Made by a program: the position numbers and the translations under genes. A stretch of DNA of 64,000 bases, taken from positions 1-64,000 of the forward strand of contig JAEYOQ010000017.1 of the NCBI GenBank assembly GCA_023411555.1, in the 5' to 3' direction. Under the pieces are notes generated by a model. It did not search any database. It was not told where the DNA came from and saw nothing but the letters and a program-made list of their open reading frames with translations. This DNA is from Bacillota bacterium. Lineage in GTDB: Bacteria; Bacillota; Clostridia; Lachnospirales; Lachnospiraceae. This document shows, piece by piece, positions 42,895 through 53,086 of the stretch. Position 1 is the stretch's first letter; the number at the start of each line of letters is the position of its first letter.

Positions 42895-45894
42895 TTAATT
42901 CCCCAATGCTTGTATATATACACTAAATTCCAATGGCTGATCCAGCTTCACCACATACTCCGGATGAATAGGTGCTCCCCAGGAATCATCCCCTGCTACC
43001 CCACTCTTTGCCATGGATATATTGACAACGGTCTTGGTAACCGGCGGAAGTTCATTCTGGTGACCTGCATTCTCTAGTTCATGAGAGCTGTAAGGTAACA
43101 CGGAGCTTTCAAAGGGCGTATCCGAAAATATTCTGACACCAGTGCCTTTCGCATTGATAATCTCTATCCAGCGAAGGTCCGTCCTATTTCCTGTTTCCTG
43201 CGGATTTAAGTATGGCTCAACCATATCGATTACCTTGTGACTATAGATCCCGAACCGGCCTCCGGCCTTCCTGTCGATGTAGGTTTCCCCTGGACCCCGG
43301 CCATAATAGCGTACCTTATCAAATTCCGGTAGAAGACTGAAGGTAAAGCCAAACTGCGGAATGGAAGCGATTTCTTCATTAGCATCCATTCTCATAGTAA
43401 CCTTACAAATATCATTGCCCAGGAATTGATAGCGCATAGTGCATCCCCTCCCTTCCAGGATCGGGAATTCATATTCCGCTGTAACGGATGCCTCATCTTC
43501 ATACAATGTTAAGCTTCTGCCTATCAAATAGAGGGAGACAGCTTTCCATACCGCCCAATGAAATGTGGATGTGTTACCCATATCGTTGTCTGTAGGAGCA
43601 CGCCAAAAATCCGGTTTTACCGACGATTTTAATATTTCTTTTCCATCTATCTGAAAGGAGTTTAGGGTATTCGTAACCTTCCAGAACATCGCCTTTAACC
43701 TTTTGCTTTTTATAGAAAGATTTACATCCCCATCAACCAGTTCCACTGCTGCCCTTTCTACTTTCAAGGCAGCGGGCTTGATTATTCCTTGCCCGAAAGC
43801 AATCTCATGACCTCTTTCCGCCCATGGCAAGTCTTCTTTTAACACAAAGGATACATCCAATATATATTCTCCATTGTCATTATCGATTACAATCGGAAGC
43901 GGGACATAAGCCTGGCTAAGAGGCGGAATATTCACTGACATGCTTCGGTGTTCAATTACCTCACCGTTCTTTAATATCCTGTAATGCAGCATAAAAGCAT
44001 TAGTATCGGTAAACAGGAATTTATTCTTTATCAGCGCACCATTTTTATCACAAAAAATCTGCAGGTTCTGATATACAAACTTCACCTCCTGCATCTTGGA
44101 ACTTACCCTCCTATCGGCAAATAGCAGACCATCTCCGCAAAAATAACCGTCATTGGGCCGGTCTCCAAAATCTCCCCCAACAGCAAAGTAGGTTCGTCCA
44201 TGAGAATCTTTTTGTTCAATAGCCTGGTCAATCAAATCCCAGATAAAGCCTCCTTGATACATCGGATAGGTATCTTCTATATCAATATACTTTTTAATTC
44301 CTCCAATGGAATTACCCATAGCATGAGAATATTCACAGGAAATAAAGGGTTTCTCCGGGTTTCCTTCCAGATATTCAATCACTTCATGAGGCTTAGCATA
44401 CATTCTGCTTTCCACGTCACTGGTGCTGTTGAACCTTCTGTCGTGGAACACTCCTTCGTAATGGACCAGGCGCTGCTTATCTCTCCTTCTGTAATACTGT
44501 GCCAACTCATACAGTATACGTCCCCCTGCAGCTTCGTTACCCACGGACCACATTAGAATGGATGGATGGTTTTTATCTCTTTCTACCATAGACATACCCC
44601 TATCCAAAACGGCTCCCATCCACTGGTCGTGATCGCCCGGAACTGTATGTTCTGTAATACCTGGTATTCCCATGATCATCCATGTACCATGGGTTTCCAA
44701 ATTTGCTTCGTCTATCATATAAATACCAAGCCGGTCACATAGTTCATAGAAATAGGACTGATTAGGATAATGAGAGGTTCTTACTGCATTGATGTTATTT
44801 CTCTTCATCAGCAACACATCCGTAAGCATATCCTCTTTGGAAATGGCACGTCCGGACTTACAGCTAAACTCATGCCGATTTACCCCATGAAAGACAATTC
44901 GTTTTTTATTTAGATACATAATGCCGTCTTTTATCTCAAAGCGCCTGAAGCCTATATAGCTTCTTCCCCGCTCAATAACCACTCCTGATATGGTACAAAT
45001 TTTATATTCCAGTGTATATAAATAAGGTGTTTCGGCACTCCAGAGGTGAGCCTTACGCATTATCCTAGTAAAAGTAACTAGTTGCTCAACTGGTGACCCA
45101 AAAGTATCTACAGGATTACCTCCTGCATCTAGCAAGGACACCTGTAGCTTGGCTCCGGCATATTCTCGACCATCAAGATGGAAATCCACCTCCAGCTTTC
45201 CTTCCTGCAAATCCTCGCTGACGCTGGGTCTTGCATCGATATCCCTTACATGAATGACCGGTATAGCATATAGTGCAACCTCTCTGAATATCCCGGAGAA
45301 TCGCCAGTAATCCTGATCCTCCAGCCAGCTACCACTACAAAACCGTATAACAGCCACGCATAAGCGATTTTCTCCCGGCTTCATAAAATCTGTTACATCA
45401 TATTCCGAGGGGGTAAAGGTATCTTCGCTATAACCTACAAAATTACCATTCATCCATACATACATGGCGCTTTCCACACCTTCAAAGCGTAATACGATTC
45501 TTTTACTTTCAAAATTGGCCGGTAGGTGAAAGTACTTTATATAGGAACCCACAGGGTTAAATTCTGTAGGAATTTGAGGTGGAATCAACTTCTCATGCCC
45601 ATCCCACGGATACATAGTATTCGTGTATTGGGGTATACCGTAGCCTTGTAGTTGAATATGGGAAGGAACCTCTATGCTGTTCCAGCTTCTATCGCAAAAT
45701 TCGTCCTGCCAAAAGCTCCAGTCAGTTTTGTGTAAGTTTTCGGCATATCGGAATCTCCAGCTTCCATTCAAACTATATTTTAGTTCCTCGTCATCAGAGA
45801 AAAAAAGGTGGTCTGAATGCGCGGAAAGGCGATTTACTTGAAAAACCTCCGGATTAGTTAGCCAATCCAAGCTGTATTGCTCAATTCTGCTCAT
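42895..45894 (-). CDS. lacZ: GH2 family beta-galactosidase (LacZ type)
   Basis: This cytoplasmic, 999-residue enzyme hydrolyses beta-galactosides. Domains in order are the N-terminal jelly roll (about 45-215), an Ig-like domain (about 216-325), the TIM barrel (about 326-615) with acid/base E454 in WSVGNEAAGG and nucleophile E521 in FISCEYSHAMGNS, a second Ig-like domain (about 616-715) and the C-terminal beta-sandwich. Length is close to the usual 1020. It is the last gene of a four-gene leftward operon with a sugar ABC importer, 21 bp after the second permease gene. Confidence 0.95.
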   Translation of the reverse strand: MSRIEQYSLDWLTNPEVFQVNRLSAHSDHLFFSDDEELKYSLNGSWRFRYAENLHKTDWSFWQDEFCDRSWNSIEVPSHIQLQGYGIPQYTNTMYPWDGHEKLIPPQIPTEFNPVGSYIKYFHLPANFESKRIVLRFEGVESAMYVWMNGNFVGYSEDTFTPSEYDVTDFMKPGENRLCVAVIRFCSGSWLEDQDYWRFSGIFREVALYAIPVIHVRDIDARPSVSEDLQEGKLEVDFHLDGREYAGAKLQVSLLDAGGNPVDTFGSPVEQLVTFTRIMRKAHLWSAETPYLYTLEYKICTISGVVIERGRSYIGFRRFEIKDGIMYLNKKRIVFHGVNRHEFSCKSGRAISKEDMLTDVLLMKRNNINAVRTSHYPNQSYFYELCDRLGIYMIDEANLETHGTWMIMGIPGITEHTVPGDHDQWMGAVLDRGMSMVERDKNHPSILMWSVGNEAAGGRILYELAQYYRRRDKQRLVHYEGVFHDRRFNSTSDVESRMYAKPHEVIEYLEGNPEKPFISCEYSHAMGNSIGGIKKYIDIEDTYPMYQGGFIWDLIDQAIEQKDSHGRTYFAVGGDFGDRPNDGYFCGDGLLFADRRVSSKMQEVKFVYQNLQIFCDKNGALIKNKFLFTDTNAFMLHYRILKNGEVIEHRSMSVNIPPLSQAYVPLPIVIDNDNGEYILDVSFVLKEDLPWAERGHEIAFGQGIIKPAALKVERAAVELVDGDVNLSIKSKRLKAMFWKVTNTLNSFQIDGKEILKSSVKPDFWRAPTDNDMGNTSTFHWAVWKAVSLYLIGRSLTLYEDEASVTAEYEFPILEGRGCTMRYQFLGNDICKVTMRMDANEEIASIPQFGFTFSLLPEFDKVRYYGRGPGETYIDRKAGGRFGIYSHKVIDMVEPYLNPQETGNRTDLRWIEIINAKGTGVRIFSDTPFESSVLPYSSHELENAGHQNELPPVTKTVVNISMAKSGVAGDDSWGAPIHPEYVVKLDQPLEFSVYIQALGN

Positions 45895-45915
45895 TTTATC
45901 TACTCCATTCTATTT

Positions 45916-46734
45916 TTATCCCTTCACAGATCCAATCATTCCTTGTACAAATTGCTTTTGGAAAGCAAAGAAAATAATTACAATCGGTAGGGTGGATATG
46001 ACGATCGCTGTCATAATCACTCCATACTGCGGTACATAGGCAGACGACAGGTAGGAAATTAACAGCGTTGTCGTTTTCTTATCATTGGTTTGTAATACAA
46101 TTAAAGGCCACATATATGAGTTCCAGCTGGTCATAAAAGAATAAATGGCCGCAGCAAAAAATGTACTCTTCATGGATGGTGCAAAAATCTTTAAGAAGAT
46201 GCGGAACTCACCTGCGCCATCTACCCTAGCAGCCTGGATAACTTCATAGGGATAGGTTAAAAAGCTTTGTCGGAAGAAAAAAATAATAAATACCGATGTA
46301 GCACTGGTAATAATCAGTGCAAAGTGTGTATTCAATAAATTGAACATAACTATAATTTGAAACAAAGGAATCATCAGTGCCGCAAAGGGTATCATCATCG
46401 TTAGCATTGTCAATGCGTACATTCTTTTCGTAATCTTGGATTTATACATAACGAAACCATAGGCTGCCATAGAGCATATCAAGAGGCACAATACAACCGT
46501 AAATCCTGTAACCTTTAACGAGTTAAGTAATACTTGAGTCATATTATATTCCCTAAACAGAGTAGTTATATTGGAAGTAAACATGGTTCCGAAGGTCATT
46601 TTGCCCTTAACAATATCTACCGCACTATTTGTCATTCCGGTAATCATCCAGTAAAAGGGGAAGATAGAAACGAAGGATGCTACAATCAAAAATAGATAGA
46701 TAAATAATTTGTGAATCCTGAATCTACGTCTCAT
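45916..46734 (-). CDS. CUT1-type ABC transporter permease (MalG/GanQ-like)
   Basis: This permease of about 272 residues has six membrane segments and the docking loop QAARVDGAGEFRIFLKIFAPSMK. I start it at 46734, where GGAGGAGGGCGTAAA precedes ATGAGACG, one base after the upstream stop, instead of the longer frame at 46755. With the MalF-type partner it imports an oligosaccharide, probably a beta-galactoside given the adjacent lacZ. No ATPase is encoded here. Confidence 0.92.
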   Translation of the reverse strand: MRRRFRIHKLFIYLFLIVASFVSIFPFYWMITGMTNSAVDIVKGKMTFGTMFTSNITTLFREYNMTQVLLNSLKVTGFTVVLCLLICSMAAYGFVMYKSKITKRMYALTMLTMMIPFAALMIPLFQIIVMFNLLNTHFALIITSATSVFIIFFFRQSFLTYPYEVIQAARVDGAGEFRIFLKIFAPSMKSTFFAAAIYSFMTSWNSYMWPLIVLQTNDKKTTTLLISYLSSAYVPQYGVIMTAIVISTLPIVIIFFAFQKQFVQGMIGSVKG

Positions 46735-46735
46735 T

Positions 46736-47677
46736 TTACGCCCTCCTCCTTTCAAGTTTAGCTTGATTTCTCAACTTTCTTGCTTCTTTTTCTTCATCAG
46801 TAGCCCCTACACGGAACTGAGCAAGGGTTAATAAACCGATTAGTAGTACGATCACATAGGCAACGGTAGCACCATATCCAAAGTTCGGCACATATTTGAA
46901 GCATATATTATAAATATAAACACTCAAGGTCAAAAGCGAATTACCGGGACCAACTGTTGCACTTGTTGTACCACCTTGGGAAAGGTTAATCGGTTCATCA
47001 AATAATTGCAGCGTACCGATGGTGGACATTATAGTAGTAAACAAAATCATTGGTTTAAGTAGTGGTAGAGTAATCTTAAAAAAGGTATTTATTTTTGATG
47101 AACCATCAATAGCAGCTGATTCATAGATATCCTCGGAAATATTTTGCATGCCTGATAGATAGAAAACCATATTGTATCCTGTCCAGCGCCAAATCATAGC
47201 GATGATTAACACTGCTTTCGCTGTTACAGGGCTTGCCATCCATTCAATTGGCTCAGCAATAAAATGGAGCTTCATAAGCACATTGTTTAAGAGCCCTGTA
47301 TAGGAAAACAGCATTTTAAATAAGATTGTATATGTAATTAGGGATGTTACTGCCGGCAAGAATAGAGCCGTTCTAAATATCCCTCGAAATTTCACACTTT
47401 TATCATTGAGGATCGTTGCTAAAATCAATGCAAGGAAAAGCATAATCGGAACTTGTATCAGCAGTATTTCAAAGGTGTTTTTTAAAGCTGTCCAAAACAG
47501 AGGGTCCTCTACTATCCTTTTATAATTATTAAACCAAACAAATTTCGTTACTCCCAGCTTCGTTGCTGTCATGGATAAATAGAACGAATATAGAACTGGG
47601 TAAAACATAAACAATGCGAGCAAGATCATTGCGGTAGCAATGAATATTAATCCATATTTCTGTAATTTTCTTTCCAT
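46736..47677 (-). CDS. CUT1-type ABC transporter permease (MalF/GanP-like)
   Basis: This permease of about 313 residues has the loop YESAAIDGSSKINTFFKITLPLLKP for ATPase docking and six to seven membrane segments. The start at 47677 follows GGGGGATTCTTA; the longer frame from 47695 lacks a ribosome binding site. It lies about 60 bp after the binding-protein gene. Confidence 0.92.
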   Translation of the reverse strand: MERKLQKYGLIFIATAMILLALFMFYPVLYSFYLSMTATKLGVTKFVWFNNYKRIVEDPLFWTALKNTFEILLIQVPIMLFLALILATILNDKSVKFRGIFRTALFLPAVTSLITYTILFKMLFSYTGLLNNVLMKLHFIAEPIEWMASPVTAKAVLIIAMIWRWTGYNMVFYLSGMQNISEDIYESAAIDGSSKINTFFKITLPLLKPMILFTTIMSTIGTLQLFDEPINLSQGGTTSATVGPGNSLLTLSVYIYNICFKYVPNFGYGATVAYVIVLLIGLLTLAQFRVGATDEEKEARKLRNQAKLERRRA

Positions 47678-47739
47678 TAAGAATCCCCCGTTCAAAAATA
47701 GGCGGGACGAGTATTCGCCCCGCCTTTATGGCTACTACA

Positions 47740-49098
47740 CTATTGAATTAAGCCAAGTAATTGAGCTTCAGCATCCTTCAAAGCCTCATCAACTGATTTA
47801 GAACCAGAGAGATATGCTTCGAGGTTAGCCATAATTGCAGAATCTGCTTCGTAAGTATACAGACCATAATTAATCGATGGAATCTCAGTCATCCATTTAC
47901 CCATATCCGCAAATACTGCTTGACCTCCAAAGAATGTATCAGGAGCTGAATAAGCAGAGCCGCTGAGCGCCGGTTTATAGGATGCAACCGCTCCGTTGTT
48001 AGTCAGAATGGTCTGATAAAATTCAACATCACTTCCAAAAATTTCATTCATAAACTCGATTGCTACATCCTTGCTTTTAGCTGCTTCGAGAATATACCAG
48101 CTAGAACCACCTAAGTTGGAAGCATTTTTTGATTCGGAGTAATTTAGTCTGGGTACCGGAGCACAAGCCCATTTACCGGACTGATCTGCTGCCGCTTTAA
48201 CAGAACCAGCAATCCAGCATCCGGAAATAACTGCAGAAGCATCACCATTGTTAAATGCGCCTACCCACTCATTCCAACCTGCGGTAGGAATAATGATATC
48301 AGCATCGAGAACTTTCTTGTAGATTTCCATTGCTTCCTTTAAAGCTTCATTATTTGCAATTGTTATATTACCTTCTGTATCAAAGTACCATTTTCCGGAT
48401 GAGTTAAGCATAACTCTCATCAAACCGCCATCTGTCTTATCAAAGGAAACAAGTGCTTTTCCTGTTTTAGCTTTAACGTCCTTACCAATTTCTATAAGAC
48501 GGTCCCAGGTAATATTGCTCAGATCTTCTGCCTTATATCCAGCATCACTCAGGATATCGCTTCTATAGAAGAAGCCGGTAACACCGCTATCGAAGGGAAT
48601 ACCATATACCTTAGAATCGACTGTCATCAGCTCAACCTTATAAGGAGCAAAATCACTATAGTTTAATTTACCGGTCAGATCGGCAAAAGAACCAGGATAG
48701 GATTGAAGATACTTCTGAGCATTGTAATCCTCGATCAAGACGATGTCCGGAAGCCCTTCGGTCAATTTTGATGAGAGTGTTACGTGTAATTTTTGCTCAA
48801 CATCTGCTTTTGCCATCTCTACAATTTCAAACTCAACATTGCTGTGTTTTGCTTGATAACGGGATGCAGCTTCATTCATGATAGCAATGTTGAAGTTTGG
48901 ATCCCATGCCCAAACAGTGATCTTCTGCTTTTCTGTAGTTCCTGTAGCTTCAGTAGAACTAGTCTGTTCCTTAACCTCGGTCTGCTGTGCCGTCGTCGGT
49001 GCAGCGCCAGTATTGGTATCTGGCGTAGACGGCGCACAAGCTGCAAAGCTACTTACACATAATACAACCGCAGTTATTAATGATAAAAACTTCTTCAT
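47740..49098 (-). CDS. CUT1-type ABC transporter sugar-binding lipoprotein
   Basis: This 452-residue family 1 binding protein has a lipobox SSFAAC (Cys20) and a Thr-rich linker, then KITVWAWDPNFNIAIMNEAA and other MalE-like elements. It is the first gene of the leftward operon with two permeases and lacZ. AAGGGGGATATATTTT precedes the ATG. A consensus promoter lies upstream. The ligand is probably a galacto-oligosaccharide, inferred from the lacZ neighbour. Confidence 0.93.
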   Translation of the reverse strand: MKKFLSLITAVVLCVSSFAACAPSTPDTNTGAAPTTAQQTEVKEQTSSTEATGTTEKQKITVWAWDPNFNIAIMNEAASRYQAKHSNVEFEIVEMAKADVEQKLHVTLSSKLTEGLPDIVLIEDYNAQKYLQSYPGSFADLTGKLNYSDFAPYKVELMTVDSKVYGIPFDSGVTGFFYRSDILSDAGYKAEDLSNITWDRLIEIGKDVKAKTGKALVSFDKTDGGLMRVMLNSSGKWYFDTEGNITIANNEALKEAMEIYKKVLDADIIIPTAGWNEWVGAFNNGDASAVISGCWIAGSVKAAADQSGKWACAPVPRLNYSESKNASNLGGSSWYILEAAKSKDVAIEFMNEIFGSDVEFYQTILTNNGAVASYKPALSGSAYSAPDTFFGGQAVFADMGKWMTEIPSINYGLYTYEADSAIMANLEAYLSGSKSVDEALKDAEAQLLGLIQ

Positions 49099-49139
49099 AA
49101 AATATATCCCCCTTTATTTTAGTTGTTTTGTACAAAAAT

Positions 49140-49168
49140 ATTATACAACGTGAAGTAAAATTGGTCAA
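49140..49168 (-). promoter_or_regulatory. Promoter of the beta-galactoside operon
   Basis: On the minus strand TTGACC (49163-49168) and TATAAT (49140-49145) are 17 bp apart, about 42 bp before the start codon of the binding-protein gene. TTGTA...TACAA (49128-49148) surrounds the -10 and may be part of an operator. Confidence 0.75.
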
Positions 49169-49260
49169 TATATTTTTACTAAACTTTTACCATTTTGTTT
49201 TTATCATATTTCTATCTTTTTTATCTTTTTTAACTCCTTTTTTACTAGCATTATTATGAA

Positions 49261-49289
49261 TTGATTATTACCATCATTTATGCTATACT
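49261..49289 (+). promoter_or_regulatory. Promoter of the LacI-family gene at 49328
   Basis: TTGATT (49261-49266) and TATACT (49284-49289) are 17 bp apart, 38 bp before the start codon. Confidence 0.65.
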
Positions 49290-49327
49290 GTTGCTGATTT
49301 ATTATCACCAATGAGTGAGGTGCAAAA

Positions 49328-50350
49328 ATGGCTACCCTTTCGCAAATTGCAAAGACAACCGGTCTTTCTGTGGCGACTGTTTCACGAGTTCTCAATCATG
49401 ATGAGACCTTAAGTGTGTCCGATGAAACAAAATTTAAAATATTTGAAGCCGCAGAAAAACTTGATTATAAAACAGTTAAAGCCAGAAAGGCAGAAAGTGA
49501 GCGTTCCAAAAGGCTTTCTATCCTGATTCTGGACTGGTACTCTGAATATGAGATGTTGAATGACCCCTACTATCTTTATTTGATGATGACGTTAGAGAAA
49601 CAATGCGCCCTTGCAAATATGAATACAATACGCGTGGTTAATGTAGATGGTGAGTATAAGCAGACAGTGGATGTAGAGATTGACGGAATGCTTGCCATCG
49701 GTAGATTTACTCACGACCAGATGAGTCGACTAGAGAATTTTAGTAAAAATATAGTTTTTCTTGACTCGTCTCCACAAGAAGCCACCTACAGTTCTGTTAC
49801 TCCTAATTATGAACTCGGAGTCACACTGGCTGTGGAACATTTTCTGTCACTGGGACATAAGGAAATCGGCTTTGTGGGCGGCGTTGTCCTAGGTTACGAT
49901 CGGGAAGTCATAGTGGATCACCGCAAGCGAGCACTAATACAACAATTGGAAAAGCACGGTATTTATAATAGTTGCTACTTTTTTGAAGGTGCAAGGATTT
50001 CCTATGAAGAAGGCTATAAAGCCATAAAAAGCGCCATTCAGAATAGCCAAAAGTTACCCACTGCATTGTTTGTTGCTAACGACACAATGGCAAGCGGTGT
50101 CATACGTGCCTTAGATGAGAATAATATTAGGGTACCAAACGATATAAGTGTCATTGGCTTTAATAATATCGCCTCAACTCAGTTTACGAAGCCTCCCCTG
50201 ACCACAATTGACATTCCTATTAGTTTTATGGCGGACTGCGCCATCGAGGTCCTACAGCAGACCATTGCTGGCGACTCCTTGCTTCCCCGTAAAATAATTG
50301 TACCCTGTAGCCTGGTTAGCCGCGAATCGTGCGCTCCACCTAAGAAATAA
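49328..50350 (+). CDS. LacI-family regulator of the beta-galactoside operon
   Basis: This 340-residue repressor has a textbook LacI helix-turn-helix (LSQIAKTTGLSVATVSRVLN, 4-23) and a sugar-binding core (about 60-330). It is divergent from the importer-lacZ operon, so galactoside-responsive repression is the simplest model; it resembles GanR/MsmR-type regulators in gene context. GTGAGGTGCAAAA precedes the ATG. Confidence 0.93.
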   Translation: MATLSQIAKTTGLSVATVSRVLNHDETLSVSDETKFKIFEAAEKLDYKTVKARKAESERSKRLSILILDWYSEYEMLNDPYYLYLMMTLEKQCALANMNTIRVVNVDGEYKQTVDVEIDGMLAIGRFTHDQMSRLENFSKNIVFLDSSPQEATYSSVTPNYELGVTLAVEHFLSLGHKEIGFVGGVVLGYDREVIVDHRKRALIQQLEKHGIYNSCYFFEGARISYEEGYKAIKSAIQNSQKLPTALFVANDTMASGVIRALDENNIRVPNDISVIGFNNIASTQFTKPPLTTIDIPISFMADCAIEVLQQTIAGDSLLPRKIIVPCSLVSRESCAPPKK

Positions 50351-50375
50351 CCAATAAGTCCTTATAACCGCAAAT

Positions 50376-50420
50376 AAAAAACACGAAGTCCCATTCTACT
50401 CACGGGTTCTTCGTGTTTTT
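50376..50420. terminator. Bidirectional terminator between LacI gene and deoC
   Basis: AAAAACACGAAG and CTTCGTGTTTTT flank a loop of about 20 bases between two convergent genes, with T-runs on both strands. Confidence 0.85.
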
Positions 50421-50447
50421 GTTGTTGCCTTCGGTGTTCCAGACTTT

Positions 50448-51083
50448 TTATTTTGCTGCAGAGCTTGTTCCAATCCTATGACAACCAGCATTTATAAAGG
50501 CTTCCATAGCCTCCTGGCTTCTTACTCCGCCGGAGGCTTTTATTTTAACCTGTGGACCGATATGCTTCTTGAACAATTCAATGTCTTCCAGTTTGGCACC
50601 ATCTGTTCCAAACCCCGTTGAGGTCTTAATATAATCGGCACCTCCCTTAGTAACACAGTTACATAAAGCCACCTTTTCGTCTACGGTTAAATAACAGGTC
50701 TCAATGATTACTTTTAATATATGATCGCTACCTACTGCCTTTTTCACTTCTGCAATCTCTTCGGTTACTTTATCAAACTCTCCATTTTTAACATCACCGA
50801 TATTAATAACCATATCAATTTCATTGGCACCCTCAAGTAGTGCTTGCTTAGTCTCAGCGACTTTGATTTCCTTTGTATTATAACCAAGAGGGAAACCGAT
50901 TACGGTGCATATATTAAGCTTATTATATGCCTTTTTAACTCTTGCCACATAGGATGGAGGAATGCAGACAGAAGCAGTGTTATGCTCAATAGCCTCTTCA
51001 CATAATTGTCTGATCTCGTCCCAGGATGTTACAGCTTTAAGCTGTGTATGGTCTATATATCCCATAATTTCTTTTCTATTCAT
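50448..51083 (-). CDS. deoC: Deoxyribose-phosphate aldolase
   Basis: DeoC cleaves 2-deoxyribose-5-phosphate to glyceraldehyde-3-phosphate and acetaldehyde. The 211-residue protein has the Schiff-base lysine K153 in YIKTSTGF and the second active lysine K182 in KASGGVR; the C-terminus is a few residues shorter than usual. It is the last gene of the nucleoside salvage operon, and it would consume the deoxyribose released from deoxynucleosides by the phosphorylases upstream. Confidence 0.95.
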   Translation of the reverse strand: MNRKEIMGYIDHTQLKAVTSWDEIRQLCEEAIEHNTASVCIPPSYVARVKKAYNKLNICTVIGFPLGYNTKEIKVAETKQALLEGANEIDMVINIGDVKNGEFDKVTEEIAEVKKAVGSDHILKVIIETCYLTVDEKVALCNCVTKGGADYIKTSTGFGTDGAKLEDIELFKKHIGPQVKIKASGGVRSQEAMEAFINAGCHRIGTSSAAK

Positions 51084-51107
51084 AATGACCTCTCTATTGC
51101 CTTTGTA

Positions 51108-52052
51108 TTAAAACACGGATAAAAGTCTTCTCACTGCCATATCTGAATTTACTTTATGGCAAAATAGAATTTCTTCCTGCTCATAGTCCGAAACAAATCT
51201 TTCATCTATTTTAATCATTCCTCTAAAGTCCTTGCTTCCATATTCCACACCTGCGCAAAGCATGCGATACTCGCCTAAGGATGGATTTTCAGCAATGACC
51301 ATTGCCAAAGGATCATGTACGACACAGCGATCCAGGTCTCCATTGGAGGCATTATTAAACTTGAAGTAGAATTCCAAGGCCGATTGGATATACTTCACAA
51401 TCTCTTTATTTTCATTCGCACAATAGTTCTCCAATGATGCCATATCCTGTTTCGTTATATAGGTTTTTGTTGTAACATCGAGGCCAACTACAGTCATATG
51501 GAAGCCTGCCCGAAATACAATATCCGCCGCCCTTGCATCTCCAAATATATTGGCTTCTGCATAGGGAGTCACATTACCGGGATTGTCCAGTGTTCCACCC
51601 ATGATAACTAAGCGCTTCACTTTATAAGGGAGTCTCGGATCCTTTTCCAGTGCCAATGCGAGATTAGTTAATCGTCCTAAAGCAACAATGATTAGATCCC
51701 CCTGCAACTCATTGGCCTTTCGAAGAATGAAATCCGGAGCGCTTTCCTCTAGTAGTCTTTGTTCCGACTGTGGTAATTCCACGTTGCCGATTCCATTATC
51801 TCCATGAATGTGAGTAGGAATTGGTCCATACTCACCATCTAGGTTATGGTTTGCCCCAAGGATAACCGGTACCTCATAGCCGCAATTGGATAGCTTAACT
51901 AAACGTAATGTGTTCTCCGCTGCTTGGTGCGAGGATGTGTTGCCGTATACTGTTGTAATACCCTCGACATGGATTTTTTTGCTCTTCAGTGCATAAAGAA
52001 TTGCAATAGAATCATCAATTCCGGTATCGCAATCTATTAGAATATGTTTCAT
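51108..52052 (-). CDS. Nucleoside hydrolase (inosine/uridine-preferring family)
   Basis: This 314-residue enzyme cleaves the N-glycosidic bond of ribonucleosides. The calcium-binding signature DCDTGIDDS is at 8-16, followed by LGANHN, IHGDNGIGN and the C-terminal DRCVVHDPLAM. It lies 20 bp after the PfkB kinase gene, so ribose freed here can be phosphorylated by the neighbour. Base preference cannot be told. Confidence 0.93.
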   Translation of the reverse strand: MKHILIDCDTGIDDSIAILYALKSKKIHVEGITTVYGNTSSHQAAENTLRLVKLSNCGYEVPVILGANHNLDGEYGPIPTHIHGDNGIGNVELPQSEQRLLEESAPDFILRKANELQGDLIIVALGRLTNLALALEKDPRLPYKVKRLVIMGGTLDNPGNVTPYAEANIFGDARAADIVFRAGFHMTVVGLDVTTKTYITKQDMASLENYCANENKEIVKYIQSALEFYFKFNNASNGDLDRCVVHDPLAMVIAENPSLGEYRMLCAGVEYGSKDFRGMIKIDERFVSDYEQEEILFCHKVNSDMAVRRLLSVF

Positions 52053-52072
52053 TATGATTTCTTCCTTTCGAG

Positions 52073-52981
52073 TTACTTTCGTAATCCCTTAAAATTATCT
52101 ACCTCATCTTTAGTTGGTATTGATTGTCCTGCCCCCAGGCGGGTAACAGTAATTGCAGAGGCCCTCGCCGCAATATCCATGGCATTTTCTACCTTCTCAC
52201 CATTGATCAGACTACCAATGAAAAAACCGGTAAAGGTATCCCCAGCTGATGTGGTATCCACCGGAGTCACTTTATAGATTTGCTGTTGGACGCAATAATC
52301 ACCATCTTTATAGATAGAGCCATCTGCTCCGAGGGTTAAAACTATTTTGGCATTTGGGAAGGTGTTTCCTAATTCCTCAAGTACATCAGCTTCGGAAGCA
52401 CCAAAATGGCTCCCTCCACATAAGCCTTTTGCTTCTACTTCGTTTAAAATCAGATAGTCTACTAAGTGAAGGGGGTATACCCTAATCCTTTCATCAAAGG
52501 GCGAAGGATTAAAGATAATCTTCATTCCAATTTCATGTGCTTTATTCATGATATAACCAATCTCATTAATTTCATTTTGCAGAACTAGAAAATCTCCTTT
52601 TTCAAAATGCTGTATGGCTTCATCAATATCTTCCTTTTGAATCTCATGGTTCGCTCCACCGTATAGTAAGATACAATTCTGACCCTGCTTATCTTTTTGA
52701 ATAATAGCATGACCGCTAGGACCTGGCCTTTTTTTCACAAAGCTGGTATTTACACCAACCTTCTCTAGCATGGCAAGAAGCATCTCGGAGTCATTTGCAC
52801 CCACTGCTCCGGCATGCCATACCTGGGCACCGCTTTTTCTTAAGGCAATTGATTGATTCAATCCCTTTCCACCACAAAAGACATTTAATTTGATCGATGA
52901 TAAGGTTTCCTCTGCCTGAACGAAATGATCTACATCATATACATAATCAATGTTTAAGGAACCAAAATTTAGTATTTTCAC
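52073..52981 (-). CDS. PfkB-family sugar kinase, probably ribokinase
   Basis: This is a PfkB kinase of about 302 residues. I use the GTG at 52981, five bases after GGGAGG (VKILNFGSLNIDYVYDV), rather than the longer ATG frame from 53017. It has the N-terminal GG motif FCGGKGLNQSIA and the ATP-site/catalytic motif DTTSAGDTFTG near the C-terminus. The neighbours release ribose or ribose-1-phosphate, so ribokinase is the likely activity; a nucleoside kinase is the alternative. Confidence 0.88.
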   Translation of the reverse strand: MKILNFGSLNIDYVYDVDHFVQAEETLSSIKLNVFCGGKGLNQSIALRKSGAQVWHAGAVGANDSEMLLAMLEKVGVNTSFVKKRPGPSGHAIIQKDKQGQNCILLYGGANHEIQKEDIDEAIQHFEKGDFLVLQNEINEIGYIMNKAHEIGMKIIFNPSPFDERIRVYPLHLVDYLILNEVEAKGLCGGSHFGASEADVLEELGNTFPNAKIVLTLGADGSIYKDGDYCVQQQIYKVTPVDTTSAGDTFTGFFIGSLINGEKVENAMDIAARASAITVTRLGAGQSIPTKDEVDNFKGLRK

Positions 52982-53086
52982 CTTAGCCTCCCATGCTGCA
53001 TCTAATATGCAGCTCAATCAGTGTGAGTTATGTTTTTAGTAATTCACAGGACTGCCCTTTCAAATGTGAATTATGCTTTCATTATT